From Actinoplanes teichomyceticus ATCC 31121 (lineage in GTDB: Bacteria; Actinomycetota; Actinomycetes; Mycobacteriales; Micromonosporaceae): a stretch of DNA of 64,000 nucleotides. Position numbers and translations under genes: made by a program. The stretch spans positions 5,605,001 to 5,669,000 of the forward strand of contig NZ_CP023865.1 of the NCBI RefSeq assembly GCF_003711105.1. Direction: 5' to 3'. The notes beneath the pieces were generated by a model. The model saw nothing but the letters and a program-made list of their open reading frames with translations. It made no database searches and was not told where the DNA came from. Positions 6,841 through 14,965 of this stretch are shown piece by piece (position 1 is the stretch's first letter; each line of letters opens with the position of its first letter).

Positions 6841-8466
6841 GTGGGCATCGGCAGGTTCGTGGAGAGCGGCTTCCTGATCGGCGAGCGGTACCGGCTTCTC
6901 GAACGGCTCGGTCATGGCGGCATGTCGGTGGTGTGGCGCGCCGACGACGACGTGCTGGGTCGCCAGGTCGCCGTCAAGGTGCTGTCGGCGAGGCTGGCGA
7001 CCGATCCGGGGACGCTGCACCAGCTGCGCGCGGAAGCCCGGGCCGCGGCCGGACTGCGCCACCCCGCGGTCGTCGAGGTGTACGACTACGGCGAGACCAC
7101 GCACCGCGGCAAGCTCCTGCCGTACGTGGTGATGGAGCTGGTCGACGGCCGGACGATGGCCGATCTGCTCAGCGGCGACCGCATCCCGTGGCGGCTGGCC
7201 GTGCTGATCTGCGCGCAGGTGGCGGCCGCCCTGGCCGCGGCACACGCGCGCGGTGTCGTGCACCGCGACGTGAAACCGGGCAACGTCATGGTCACCTCGT
7301 CCGGGGTGAAGCTGGTCGACTTCGGCATCTCGGCCGCCGTGGGCGTGATGGACGGCGCGGACGGTCAGCTGCTGGGCACGCCGGCCTACCTGGCGCCGGA
7401 ACGCATCCGGGGCGGCCCGGTGCGCCCGGCCACCGATGTGTACGCCCTTGGCCTGCTGCTGTACCTGAGCCTGGCCGGGCGGATGCCGTGGCGCGCCTCG
7501 ACCGCCACGCAGATGCTGAAGGCGCACTACTACACCGAGCCGGCCCCGATGCCCGCCGTGCCGGGCCTGCCGTCCGAGGTGGTCCGCCTGGTGTCGCGCT
7601 GCCTGGCGAAGAAGCCGGACGAGCGGCCGGCCGCCGCGCAGGTGGCCCGGGTGCTCGGCGAGATCGCCGGACTGCCACCGGCGGAGTTGATGCGGGCGGC
7701 GGCGGCGCCCACCGTGTCGATCCCCCGGTCCCGCCGGCTCGCCGGCCGGGCCGCGGCGGGCCTGGCCCGGGTGCCCGGCGGGCGCCGGACCGTGGTCGCC
7801 GGGAGCACGGCCGGCGCATTGATCGTGGCGGGCCTTGTCGCGTGGCCGGGCAACGGCCCCCGGACCGCGCCGCCGGCGGCCGCCGCGGCCGCGCCGCAAG
7901 CGTGCGCCGTCCGGTACGAGGTCGAGCGTCCCGCGCGGGACGGGCGGACACCGGTCGCCGTCTCGGTGCGCAACACCGGCGCGGCGGCCATGCCGGCCTG
8001 GCAGCTCAGCTTCGCGCTGCCCGGCCGGCAGCGGCTGCTCCACGGCTGGTCGGCCAGCTGGCAGCAGCAGGGCGAGACGATCCGGGCCGGCGGCGGCGCC
8101 CTGCCGGCCGGCGGCTCGGTCACGGCCGGCTTCGAGACGACAGCGGATCCGGGCGGTGTGGCCGTTCCGCGATCCTTCACGGTCAACGGCACAGTGTGCC
8201 GGAGCGAGACGTCGACGCCGCCGCCCGCTACCGGGGCTGCCGGGGCCGGGGCCGCCGGGGCCGGGGCCGCCGGGGCAGGGGCCGCCGGGGCAGGGGCCGC
8301 CGGGGCAGGGGCCGCCGGGGCCGGGGCCGCCGTCCGGCCGACCGCCGCGGGCGCGGCGCCGGCCGGGGCGCGCGCGGCCGTCGTCGCGCCGAAGCCCGGC
8401 AAGGGCCCGGCGAAGCCCAGGACCAAGGTCAAGGACAAGGGCAAGGCCAAAAAGGGCAAGGACTGA
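6841..8466 (+). CDS. Transmembrane Ser/Thr protein kinase with exported CBM2-like domain
   Basis: This encodes 541 residues from GTG 6841. TTG 6826 and GTG 6859 are alternatives; none has an ideal ribosome site, and 6826 lies inside a hairpin. The kinase domain covers about residues 15-280, with the Gly-rich loop LGHGGMS, K46, HRDVKPGN (D143) and DFG 160-162. It is therefore a full RD-type PknB-family kinase. One membrane segment falls near 325-345. Residues 360-460 resemble a family 2 carbohydrate-binding module: an opening Cys, VSVRNTGAAAMPAWQLSF, W residues in a WSASWQQQG strand, and a closing FTVNGTVC. A GAAGA repeat and a Lys/Gly tail follow. It may be a kinase that senses polysaccharide outside the cell; the ligand is not known. 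Confidence 0.85.
   Translation: MGIGRFVESGFLIGERYRLLERLGHGGMSVVWRADDDVLGRQVAVKVLSARLATDPGTLHQLRAEARAAAGLRHPAVVEVYDYGETTHRGKLLPYVVMELVDGRTMADLLSGDRIPWRLAVLICAQVAAALAAAHARGVVHRDVKPGNVMVTSSGVKLVDFGISAAVGVMDGADGQLLGTPAYLAPERIRGGPVRPATDVYALGLLLYLSLAGRMPWRASTATQMLKAHYYTEPAPMPAVPGLPSEVVRLVSRCLAKKPDERPAAAQVARVLGEIAGLPPAELMRAAAAPTVSIPRSRRLAGRAAAGLARVPGGRRTVVAGSTAGALIVAGLVAWPGNGPRTAPPAAAAAAPQACAVRYEVERPARDGRTPVAVSVRNTGAAAMPAWQLSFALPGRQRLLHGWSASWQQQGETIRAGGGALPAGGSVTAGFETTADPGGVAVPRSFTVNGTVCRSETSTPPPATGAAGAGAAGAGAAGAGAAGAGAAGAGAAGAGAAVRPTAAGAAPAGARAAVVAPKPGKGPAKPRTKVKDKGKAKKGKD
8233..8331 (+). repeat. 15-base tandem repeat encoding GAAGA units
   Basis: Six full copies plus a partial copy of a GGGGCCGCCGGGGCC-type unit encode GAAGA repeats in the linker after the CBM2-like domain. 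The units differ only at synonymous GCC/GCA/GCT positions. Copy number is likely to vary between strains. Confidence 0.85.
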
Positions 8467-8553
8467 CGCCGGGCACGACACCCCGGGATTCCCGGAGGCG
8501 GGCCCGGGGTTCTCGCTCGGGCACCCCCCGGAGGCCGGTTCCGGTCGCCTGAC

Positions 8554-8625
8554 CGGCGGGCCGGCCGGTGCGGACCACCGGCGGCGTCCGCGGCCGGCGC
8601 GTCGCGGACACCGGCCGGCCCGCCG
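8554..8625. terminator. Large 17-base hairpin after the CBM2 kinase
   Basis: CGGCGGGCCGGCCGGTG (8554-8570) is exactly complementary to 8609-8625. The 38-base loop holds a further GCGGAC/GTCCGC pairing. It falls in the 235-base gap between the kinase stop (8466) and the phosphoesterase start (8702), and probably separates the two units. No gene is seen in that gap. Confidence 0.5.
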
Positions 8626-8701
8626 TCCGCGGCGGGGCACGGCGCCGGGCGTGACCGCCGCCGCCTTCCCGATCTCCACCCACTGTGGAAAGATCGGCGG
8701 T

Positions 8702-9535
8702 GTGGCGGGGGCTCTGCTGGCAGTCAGCGATCTGCACGTTTCCTATCCGGAGAACCGCCAGGTCGTCGACCGGCTGCGACCCGGATCGCCGGACGACTGG
8801 CTGATCGTGGCCGGTGACGTGGGCGAGATCTTCGCCGACGTCGAGAAGACCCTCCGGGCCCTGCGTGACCGGTTCCAGCAGGTGATCTGGGCGCCCGGCA
8901 ACCACGAGCTGTGGACCCACCCGAACGACCCGGTGCAGCTGCGCGGCGAGCAGCGCTACCGGGCGCTGGTGGGGATGTGCCGCGACGCCGGGGTGCTCAC
9001 GCCGGAGGACGACTACCCGGTGTGGGAGGGCGACGGCGGCCCGGTCGCGGTGGCGCCGCTCTTCCAGCTGTACGACTACTCGTTCCGTGTCCCGGGCGCC
9101 GACACCAAGGAGGAGTCGCTGCGCCGGGCCTACGACGCCGGGGTGGTGTGCACGGACGAGGCGCTGCTGCACCCGGACCCGTACCCGAGCCGGGAGGAGT
9201 GGTGTTTCCAGCGGCTGCGGGAGACCGAGCGCCGGCTCGACGCGCTGGACCCGGCGCTGCCCACCGTCCTGGTCAGCCACTGGCCCCTGGTCCGGCAGCC
9301 GACCGAGGTCCTGTGGTTCCCGGAGTTCGCGCAGTGGTGCGGGACGGAGCGCACCGCGGACTGGCACCTGCGCTACCGCGCGGTCGCCGCGGTCTACGGC
9401 CACCTGCACATCCCCCGCACCACGCAGTACGACGGGGTGCGCTTCGAGGAGGTCTCGCTGGGCTATCCGCGCGAGTGGCGCCGCCGCGGCGACCGGCCGG
9501 AGCCGATCCGGCGCATCCTGGGGCCGGTCCGGTGA
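8702..9535 (+). CDS. Calcineurin-like metallophosphoesterase
   Basis: This encodes 277 residues from GTG 8702, with GGAAAG about 10 bases upstream. The metal-site motifs are complete: SDLH (D10, H12), GDVGE (D39), GNHE (N67, H68), SHWP and YGHLH in the C-terminal part. The stop overlaps the start of the phosphopantetheinyl transferase (TGATG). This pairing is seen in other actinobacteria and suggests a linked task, possibly hydrolysis of a phosphopantetheine phosphodiester or pyrophosphate product. That link is inference from context; the substrate cannot be read from the motifs. Confidence 0.85.
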   Translation: MAGALLAVSDLHVSYPENRQVVDRLRPGSPDDWLIVAGDVGEIFADVEKTLRALRDRFQQVIWAPGNHELWTHPNDPVQLRGEQRYRALVGMCRDAGVLTPEDDYPVWEGDGGPVAVAPLFQLYDYSFRVPGADTKEESLRRAYDAGVVCTDEALLHPDPYPSREEWCFQRLRETERRLDALDPALPTVLVSHWPLVRQPTEVLWFPEFAQWCGTERTADWHLRYRAVAAVYGHLHIPRTTQYDGVRFEEVSLGYPREWRRRGDRPEPIRRILGPVR

Positions 9536-10194
9536 TGCTCGCCGGCCTGCTGCCACCGGCGGTCGTGGCCGTGGAGGCGTTCGACGACATCGACGGGGAG
9601 CCGCCGTTCCCGGGCGAGGAGGGGCTGGTCGCCCGGGCCGTCGAGGTCCGCCGCCGCGAGTTCGTCACCGCCCGTCGCTGTGCCCGCCAGGCGCTCGCCG
9701 GGCTGGGCCACCCACCGGCGCCGATCCTGGCCGGGCCGCGCCGGGAACCGCTGTGGCCGGCCGGCGTGGTCGGCAGCATCACGCACTGCCGCGGCTTCCG
9801 GGCGGCTGCCGTCGCCCGGCGCGCCGATCTGGCCGCGCTGGGCATCGACGCGGAGCCGCACGGGCCGCTGCCGGAGGGCGTGGCCGAGCAGGTGACCCTG
9901 CCCGGCGAACGCGAGCACCTGGCCCGGCTCGCCGCCACGCACCCGGCCGTCCACTGGGACCGGCTGCTGTTCAGCGCCAAGGAGTCGGTCTACAAGGCCT
10001 GGTTCCCGCTGACCGGACGGTGGCTCGGCTTCGAGGAGGCGCGCCTGACGTTCGACCCGGCGGCGGCCGCCTTCCACGCCCGGATCCTCATCGACGGCCG
10101 GCGTGCCGACGGCGGGGCGCCGCTGACCGAGCTCACCGGACGCTTCCTGGTCGAGCGGGGGCTGGCGCTGACCGCGCTGCACGTTGCGTCCTGA
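9535..10194 (+). CDS. 4'-phosphopantetheinyl transferase (EntD/Sfp type)
   Basis: This encodes 219 residues from ATG 9535. It moves the phosphopantetheine arm of CoA onto the conserved Ser of carrier proteins. The family signatures are present: GSITHC (80-85), the Mg-binding pair in GIDAEP (D105, E107), and FSAKESVYKAW (E150, K154). The N-terminal part with RRREFVTARRCARQAL and a WPAGVVGS segment fits the EntD subfamily. It is translationally coupled to the phosphoesterase. It could activate the ACPs of the PKS operon 10 kb away, although this gene pair often occurs outside clusters and may serve the whole cell. Confidence 0.9.
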   Translation: MLAGLLPPAVVAVEAFDDIDGEPPFPGEEGLVARAVEVRRREFVTARRCARQALAGLGHPPAPILAGPRREPLWPAGVVGSITHCRGFRAAAVARRADLAALGIDAEPHGPLPEGVAEQVTLPGEREHLARLAATHPAVHWDRLLFSAKESVYKAWFPLTGRWLGFEEARLTFDPAAAAFHARILIDGRRADGGAPLTELTGRFLVERGLALTALHVAS

Positions 10195-10207
10195 ACCGGC
10201 AACCAGC

Positions 10208-10223
10208 CGTGACGACCGTCACG
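10208..10223. promoter_or_regulatory. Perfect inverted repeat upstream of the exporter gene
   Basis: CGTGACG-AC-CGTCACG has 7-base arms and lies 14 bases after the transferase stop and about 90 bases before the exporter start. It could be an operator for a dimeric regulator or a weak terminator. No adjacent TetR/MarR gene is present. Confidence 0.35.
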
Positions 10224-10313
10224 ATCTTGCCACGAGCCGGTCGCCGGACGAACACCCATCAATCATGAAATGATCGACCATCCGCAATGTCTTGACGCTT
10301 GCCGGAGGTAGAG

Positions 10314-11720
10314 ATGGATGTGACCGAGGTCCCGGCCGGACCGGACGGGGGCAGGCGTCCGGGTCGTGTGGGCGGCCCCATCACGCTCGCGGTGATCGTC
10401 GGTTTCCAGCTGATGCTGGTGGTGGACATCACCATCGTCAACGTCGCGCTGCCGGCGATCCAGCGGGCCCTCGACTTCTCCACCGCCGATCTGTCCTGGG
10501 TCGCCAACGCGTACACGCTCGCCGTCGGCGGCCTGCTGCTGCTGGGCGGCCGCGCCGGCGACGTCCTCGGCCGGCGCCGGGTGTTCGTCGCCGGGGTTGT
10601 CGTCTTCACCGTCGCCTCGCTCGCCGGCGGGTTCGCCACCGACCCCGGCTGGCTGATCGCCACCCGGGCGTTGCAGGGCGTCGGGGCGGCGCTGGCCGGG
10701 CCGAGCACGATGGCGCTGATCGCGAACAACTTCCGGGAGGGCACCGAACGGCACCGGGCGCTCGGCGTGTTCGCCGCGGTCTCCGGCGGCGGTGGCTCGC
10801 TGGGCATCATCGGCGGCGGCATGCTGACCGAGTGGGCGTCCTGGCGCTGGGTGATGTTCGTCAACGTCCCGATCGGCCTGGCGATCCTGCTGCTCACGCC
10901 GCGCTTCGTGCGCGAGGCCGACCGCCGCCCCGGCCGCCTCGACGTCACCGGCGCGCTGCTGTCCAGCGTCGGCCTGACCGCCCTGACCTACGCCTTCATC
11001 CGCGGCGCCTCGGACGGCTGGACCGACCCGCTGACCCTGGGCGCGTTCGCCGCCACGGCCGTGCTGCTGACCGCGTTCGCGGTGCTGGAGCGGCGCGCCG
11101 ACCAGCCGATCCTGCCGCTGGGCCTGTTCCGCGGGTGGCTGCGCGCCGGCGCGTACCTGAACATGTTCCTGCTCGCCGCGGCGATGATCGGGGTGTTCTA
11201 CTTCCTGACCCTGTACATGCAGAACACCCTGTCGTTCAGCCCGGTCGAGACCGGGCTGGGCTTCCTCGCGATGACCGTGCCGATGTTCGCCGCCGCCCGC
11301 TGGGCGCCGCAGCTGCTGGCCCGCCTCGGGCCGAAGCGGCTCGCGGTCGTCGGCACGCTGCCGGTGATCGCGTCGATGGGATGGCTGACCACGCTGTCGG
11401 ACCACAGCTCGTTCGTGGCGCACCTGCTCGGTCCGCTGCTGCTGATCGGCATCGGGGTCGGGCTCACGTTCATGCCGCTCAACGCGATCATCCTGGCCAC
11501 CGTGGAGCCGCGGGACATCGGCTCGGCGTCCGGCCTGCTGCAGGCGGTGCAGCGGGTGGGCAGCTCGCTGGGGCTGGCGATCCTGGTGGCGGTGGCCGCG
11601 CACGCCGGCACCGCGTCGTTCGCCGGTCAGGCGGCCCGGGCGTTCCAGGTGGCCGCGGTCCTCGCCGTTCTCGCGCTGCTGGTGACCGTCTTCGTGGTCC
11701 GGCCCAAGCCGGCCGGGTGA
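10314..11720 (+). CDS. MFS drug exporter of the DHA2 (EmrB/QacA) family
   Basis: This encodes 468 residues. ATG 10314 is chosen because GGAGGT lies 4-5 bases upstream; an earlier ATG at 10299 has none. It is a multi-helix membrane protein with the 14-helix family pattern. Helix 1 carries VDITIVNVALPAIQ (motif D1 of DHA2 exporters), the helix 2-3 loop has GGRAGDVLGRRR (motif A), and GGGSLGIIGGG near helix 5 resembles motif C. It exports hydrophobic compounds using the proton gradient. The location fits product export or self-resistance for the nearby cluster, but the gene is on the other strand and behind a terminator, so this link is a guess. Confidence 0.9.
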   Translation: MDVTEVPAGPDGGRRPGRVGGPITLAVIVGFQLMLVVDITIVNVALPAIQRALDFSTADLSWVANAYTLAVGGLLLLGGRAGDVLGRRRVFVAGVVVFTVASLAGGFATDPGWLIATRALQGVGAALAGPSTMALIANNFREGTERHRALGVFAAVSGGGGSLGIIGGGMLTEWASWRWVMFVNVPIGLAILLLTPRFVREADRRPGRLDVTGALLSSVGLTALTYAFIRGASDGWTDPLTLGAFAATAVLLTAFAVLERRADQPILPLGLFRGWLRAGAYLNMFLLAAAMIGVFYFLTLYMQNTLSFSPVETGLGFLAMTVPMFAAARWAPQLLARLGPKRLAVVGTLPVIASMGWLTTLSDHSSFVAHLLGPLLLIGIGVGLTFMPLNAIILATVEPRDIGSASGLLQAVQRVGSSLGLAILVAVAAHAGTASFAGQAARAFQVAAVLAVLALLVTVFVVRPKPAG

Positions 11721-11724
11721 GCAC

Positions 11725-11764
11725 GGAAGAACCCCGCACCGGCCTTGCGGTGCGGGGTTCTTCC
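11725..11764. terminator. Perfect 16-base bidirectional terminator
   Basis: GGAAGAACCCCGCACC (11725-11740), an 8-base loop and its exact complement (11749-11764) lie 4 bases after the exporter stop and 9 bases before the convergent nitroreductase stop. A-rich and T-rich flanks inside the arms make it intrinsic-like in both directions. Confidence 0.9.
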
Positions 11765-11773
11765 GGCAATTGC

Positions 11774-12403
11774 TCAGAGCAGGCGTACGACCTGGTCGTA
11801 CTCCGGCCGGGGCAGCCGCTCGGTGGCCTCGGCGTCGGCCGGCTTGCCGATGTTGACCACGAGGATCGAGCGCCACCGGCCGTCCGCGAAGAACTCCCGG
11901 TCCACCGCCGGCGCGTCGAATCCCTTCATCGGGCCGGCGGCCAGCCCGGTCGCGCGTACCGCGAGAAGGAAGTAGGCCGCCTGGATGGCGGAGTTGAACG
12001 ACGCCATCGCATCGCGCATCGCAGGCGCGGCGGCCAGCGCCTCGCGCATCCCGGGCGTGGCCGGCGACAGCTGGGGGACGTACTCGTCGAACTCGCTGTC
12101 GAGCGCCAGGACGGCGACGACCGGGGCGGACGAGCTCTTCGCGCGGTTCGGGGGCGCCAGCAGCGGCAGCAGCCGCTGTTTCGCCTCCGGCGTACGCAGG
12201 TAGAGGATCCGCATCGGGTTGACGTTGTTGGCGGTGGGCGGCCACTTGGCCAGTTCCCAGATCGCCCGGAGCTGGTCGTCGCCGACCGGCTCGTCGCTGA
12301 ACCGGTACGCGGTGCGCGCGCCGGTGAACAGCAGGCTGCGCGCCTCCTGGTTCAACGCGTAGAGGTGCTCGAGATCGGCGGTGGCGGTGCGGTCGGCCGG
12401 CAT
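11774..12403 (-). CDS. Nitroreductase-family oxidoreductase, RutE/malonic semialdehyde reductase-like
   Basis: This encodes 209 residues. The ATG at 12403 has GAGGAAGGA 5-6 bases upstream. The sequence follows the RutE-like branch of FMN-dependent nitroreductases: ARSLLFTGARTAYRF near the N-terminus, ELAKWPPTANNVNPMRI for FMN binding, and AAGPMKGFDAPAVDREFF in the C-terminal half. RutE converts malonic semialdehyde to 3-hydroxypropionate with NAD(P)H in E. coli pyrimidine breakdown. No rut genes are nearby, so here it may be a general enone or quinone reductase. It ends against the strong terminator and is preceded by the methyltransferase, 25 bases away, so it is probably in the same transcript. 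Confidence 0.8.
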   Translation of the reverse strand: MPADRTATADLEHLYALNQEARSLLFTGARTAYRFSDEPVGDDQLRAIWELAKWPPTANNVNPMRILYLRTPEAKQRLLPLLAPPNRAKSSSAPVVAVLALDSEFDEYVPQLSPATPGMREALAAAPAMRDAMASFNSAIQAAYFLLAVRATGLAAGPMKGFDAPAVDREFFADGRWRSILVVNIGKPADAEATERLPRPEYDQVVRLL

Positions 12404-12428
12404 GGCGGTCCTTCCTCGGCTCGGGGTT

Positions 12429-13172
12429 TCAGTCGACGCGGGTGGCGTGCACCGCCCACACCGGGACGTGCGCGCTGTCGTCACCCAGCAGCGGCTCCAG
12501 CACCTCCAGCCGGTTCACCAGGTCCTTGACCCCGGGGTTGTCGGCCGGGTGGTGCCCGGGCGTGCCCTGCAACGCGGCCACGCTCAGGTTCGCCAGGTAC
12601 GACGAGGGGCCCAGGTAGGTGATCTCCCAGCCGGCCGCGGGCAGCACCCGGCGGAAGTTCTCCGCGGGCAGCCCGAGCGGCAGCGTGAGGCCGTTGATGT
12701 TGTGCACGCCGAACTCGAACAGGTACCAGCGGGCGCCCGGCCGGGTCGCGCGGTGCAGCGCCCGGGCGTAGCGGCCCTGGGTCTGCTCGTCGTGCCCGAA
12801 GACGTGGTAGAAGGCGCTGTCCACGACGGTGTCGAAACGGTTCTCGTAGCCGGCCAGCTCGGTGGCGTCGGCGACCTCGAAGTTCACCTTCACCCCGGCG
12901 GCCGCCGCGTTGGCGCGGGCCAGCTCGATCGCCGTCGGGGAGCTGTCCACCGCGGTCACCGAGTAGCCGCGGGAGGCGTACAGGATGGCGTGGTGGCCGG
13001 GGCCGGTGCCCGGGTCGAGCACCTCGCCGCGCAGCGCGCCGTGGGCGACCAGTTCCTCGACGACCGGCTGCGGGCGGCCGATGTCCCACGGCGTGCCCAT
13101 CTTGGCGCCGCGGACCCGCCGCTCGTCGCGGTAGGAGTCGTCGAACCGTGCCGGATCAAGCTGTTCCGTCAT
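12429..13172 (-). CDS. Class I SAM-dependent methyltransferase
   Basis: This encodes 247 residues from ATG 13172, overlapping the stop of the upstream oxidase by four bases (ATGA). Motif I is VLDPGTGPGHHAIL at about 51-64 (canonical E/DxGxGxG with an extra Gly), followed by an acidic residue in VTAVDSSP that should hold the SAM ribose. The C-terminal half contains YHVFGHDEQTQGRYARAL and is otherwise family-general, so the acceptor (O, N or C) cannot be read. Tight coupling with a flavin oxidase suggests a two-step tailoring pair. Membership of the PKS cluster is plausible but not shown. Confidence 0.8.
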   Translation of the reverse strand: MTEQLDPARFDDSYRDERRVRGAKMGTPWDIGRPQPVVEELVAHGALRGEVLDPGTGPGHHAILYASRGYSVTAVDSSPTAIELARANAAAAGVKVNFEVADATELAGYENRFDTVVDSAFYHVFGHDEQTQGRYARALHRATRPGARWYLFEFGVHNINGLTLPLGLPAENFRRVLPAAGWEITYLGPSSYLANLSVAALQGTPGHHPADNPGVKDLVNRLEVLEPLLGDDSAHVPVWAVHATRVD

Positions 13173-14788
13173 GCCACCGTGTCCCTAGGTCCGGCCACCG
13201 GCTGCCCGGTGGCTCCGTCTTCACCGGCAGATGCCAGCCCTTCCACAGACAATGCGTGCCGGAATACGTTGCGCGGGTCCCAGCGCGACTTGATCTCACG
13301 CAGTCGCGGATAGTTGTCGCCGTAATAGAGCGTCGACCAGGGAACGCCAGACGTATTCCATTCCGGGTCGGCGAGATCGCCGTCCGGCCAATTGATGTAC
13401 GAGCCGTCGGTGCGCTCGTCGCGGACCGGAACGCCACCGGTCGCGGCGAACAGCTCCCGATAGAACGACCGCACCCAGGCGAGGTGACGCTCGTCCTCGC
13501 CGGCCTCGTCCCAGGCGGTCACGACCGACATGAGCATGGTCGAGTCGCGCTGCGAGGTGGCGGTGTCCGCGGGGGCCACCGCGTTGATCCGGCCGCCCCA
13601 GCTGGCCAGCACGATCGCGCCGGCCGGGTGGGCGTACCCGGGATCGGTGAGGTGCCGGTACGCGGCGCTCAGTTGCGTGCCGTCCAGGCCGGTCCGCAGG
13701 TACGCCGCCTTGAGCTTGGACCGCAGCCGGGAGGACTGCATACCGAACGTGGCGGCCGGGTCCGGCACGTTGATCATCTTGTACAGCCAGGGCTCGTCCT
13801 CCAGCGTCCGGGCCACCGGCTCGGGCATCCCGGCGGAGACCTCGGCCAGGTAGGCGTCGAGCAGCTCCCGGCTGCCCGGCTCGGACGGGTCCAGCCGGCC
13901 CATCAGGGTGACCAGGCCGAACTCCTTGCGGAACGCGACCACCTCACCGTGTACCGCGGCGGCCGCGGTGTCCGGGGCGCTGTTGCGCGCGCACCAGCCG
14001 GCGAAGTTGTCCAGCAGGGTGGCGAACCGCTGCTCGTCGAGGTCCTCCCAGCGCCAGGCGGCGGTCGCCAGGACGAAGCGGGACGGCCGCCGCGGCAGGA
14101 GCGTGGCCGGGTCGGTCACGTCGGCGCCCGGGGTACGGAACCAGAACCGGGTCACGATGCCGAAGTTGCCGCCGCCACCCCCGGTGTGCGCCCACCACAG
14201 GTCGTGGTTGGGGTCGTCCGGCTCGCGGGTGGCCACCACCGCGCGCGCGGTCCCGTCGGCGCCGACCACGACCACCTCCACCGCGTACAGGTGGTCGGAG
14301 GCGTGCCCGTGCAGCCGGGACAGCACCCCGTTGCCGCCGCCGGGAACGTGACCGCCCACCCCGACCGCCGGGCAGCTGCCGGCCGGCAGGGTCACCCCCC
14401 AGCCCAGGTCGAGGGCGGTGTAGACGCGGCCGAGGGTGGCCCCGCCGCCGACCGCGAAGGCGCCCATCAGCGGGTCGTAGCGGACGTCGTCGAGGCGGGA
14501 CAGGTCGATGACCACCTGTACGGCCGGGTCCTCGACGAAGTTCTCCAGGCAGTGCCCGCCGCCGCGGACGACCACCCGCTTGTCCTGGCGTACGGCCTCG
14601 GTCAGGGCCGCGATCACCTGCGCGGTGTCGGTTACCACGTACACGCTCTCCGGGGCGCCGATGAACCGGCGGTTGTACCCGCGCATCTGGAAATCGGCGT
14701 ACCGGGGATCGCCGGACCGAATCTCGACCGGCTTGGAAGACAATTCCTGATCGCGTTTGTCAACGGGCGAATGCGATAGCTGAACCAT
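13169..14788 (-). CDS. FAD-linked oxidase of the berberine bridge enzyme family
   Basis: This encodes 539 residues from ATG 14788; AGGAG lies 11 bases upstream. Residues 45-210 form the PCMH-type FAD domain. RGGGHCLENF places a His at 79 and GSCPAVGVGGH a Cys at 139, matching the two residues that attach FAD bicovalently in enzymes such as glucooligosaccharide and aclacinomycin oxidases. The C-terminus has a BBE domain (FYRELFAATGGVP, SYINWPDGDL, YYGDNYPRLREIKSRWDP). Such enzymes oxidise alcohols or sugars, or form rings, and use oxygen. There is no signal peptide, so it acts in the cytoplasm, as tailoring oxidases do. It is coupled to the methyltransferase. Confidence 0.88.
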   Translation of the reverse strand: MVQLSHSPVDKRDQELSSKPVEIRSGDPRYADFQMRGYNRRFIGAPESVYVVTDTAQVIAALTEAVRQDKRVVVRGGGHCLENFVEDPAVQVVIDLSRLDDVRYDPLMGAFAVGGGATLGRVYTALDLGWGVTLPAGSCPAVGVGGHVPGGGNGVLSRLHGHASDHLYAVEVVVVGADGTARAVVATREPDDPNHDLWWAHTGGGGGNFGIVTRFWFRTPGADVTDPATLLPRRPSRFVLATAAWRWEDLDEQRFATLLDNFAGWCARNSAPDTAAAAVHGEVVAFRKEFGLVTLMGRLDPSEPGSRELLDAYLAEVSAGMPEPVARTLEDEPWLYKMINVPDPAATFGMQSSRLRSKLKAAYLRTGLDGTQLSAAYRHLTDPGYAHPAGAIVLASWGGRINAVAPADTATSQRDSTMLMSVVTAWDEAGEDERHLAWVRSFYRELFAATGGVPVRDERTDGSYINWPDGDLADPEWNTSGVPWSTLYYGDNYPRLREIKSRWDPRNVFRHALSVEGLASAGEDGATGQPVAGPRDTVA

Positions 14789-14965
14789 GTGCGGCGGGGA
14801 CTCCTGATCTGGTCGTCCGACGGCAGAGCCGAATTGCAGCGACTCGCCACGCGCGCCACTTCTTCACAAATGACCCGCGCTATTCACCGACCGAGGCTAA
14901 TGTCGGTCACCGCCGGCTCACAATCCCCTACCGCCACCCCCTTAACCGCCCCCTTAGGACGGTCC

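Noticed and set aside
8233..8331. CRISPR-like array
   Set aside because: The 15-base units are contiguous, lack spacers and encode GAAGA in frame; there are no cas genes in the window.
14891..14910. GACCGA...TCGGTC dyad upstream of the flavin oxidase gene
   Set aside because: Six-base arms in GC-rich DNA are expected by chance, and no second copy or adjacent regulator supports it.
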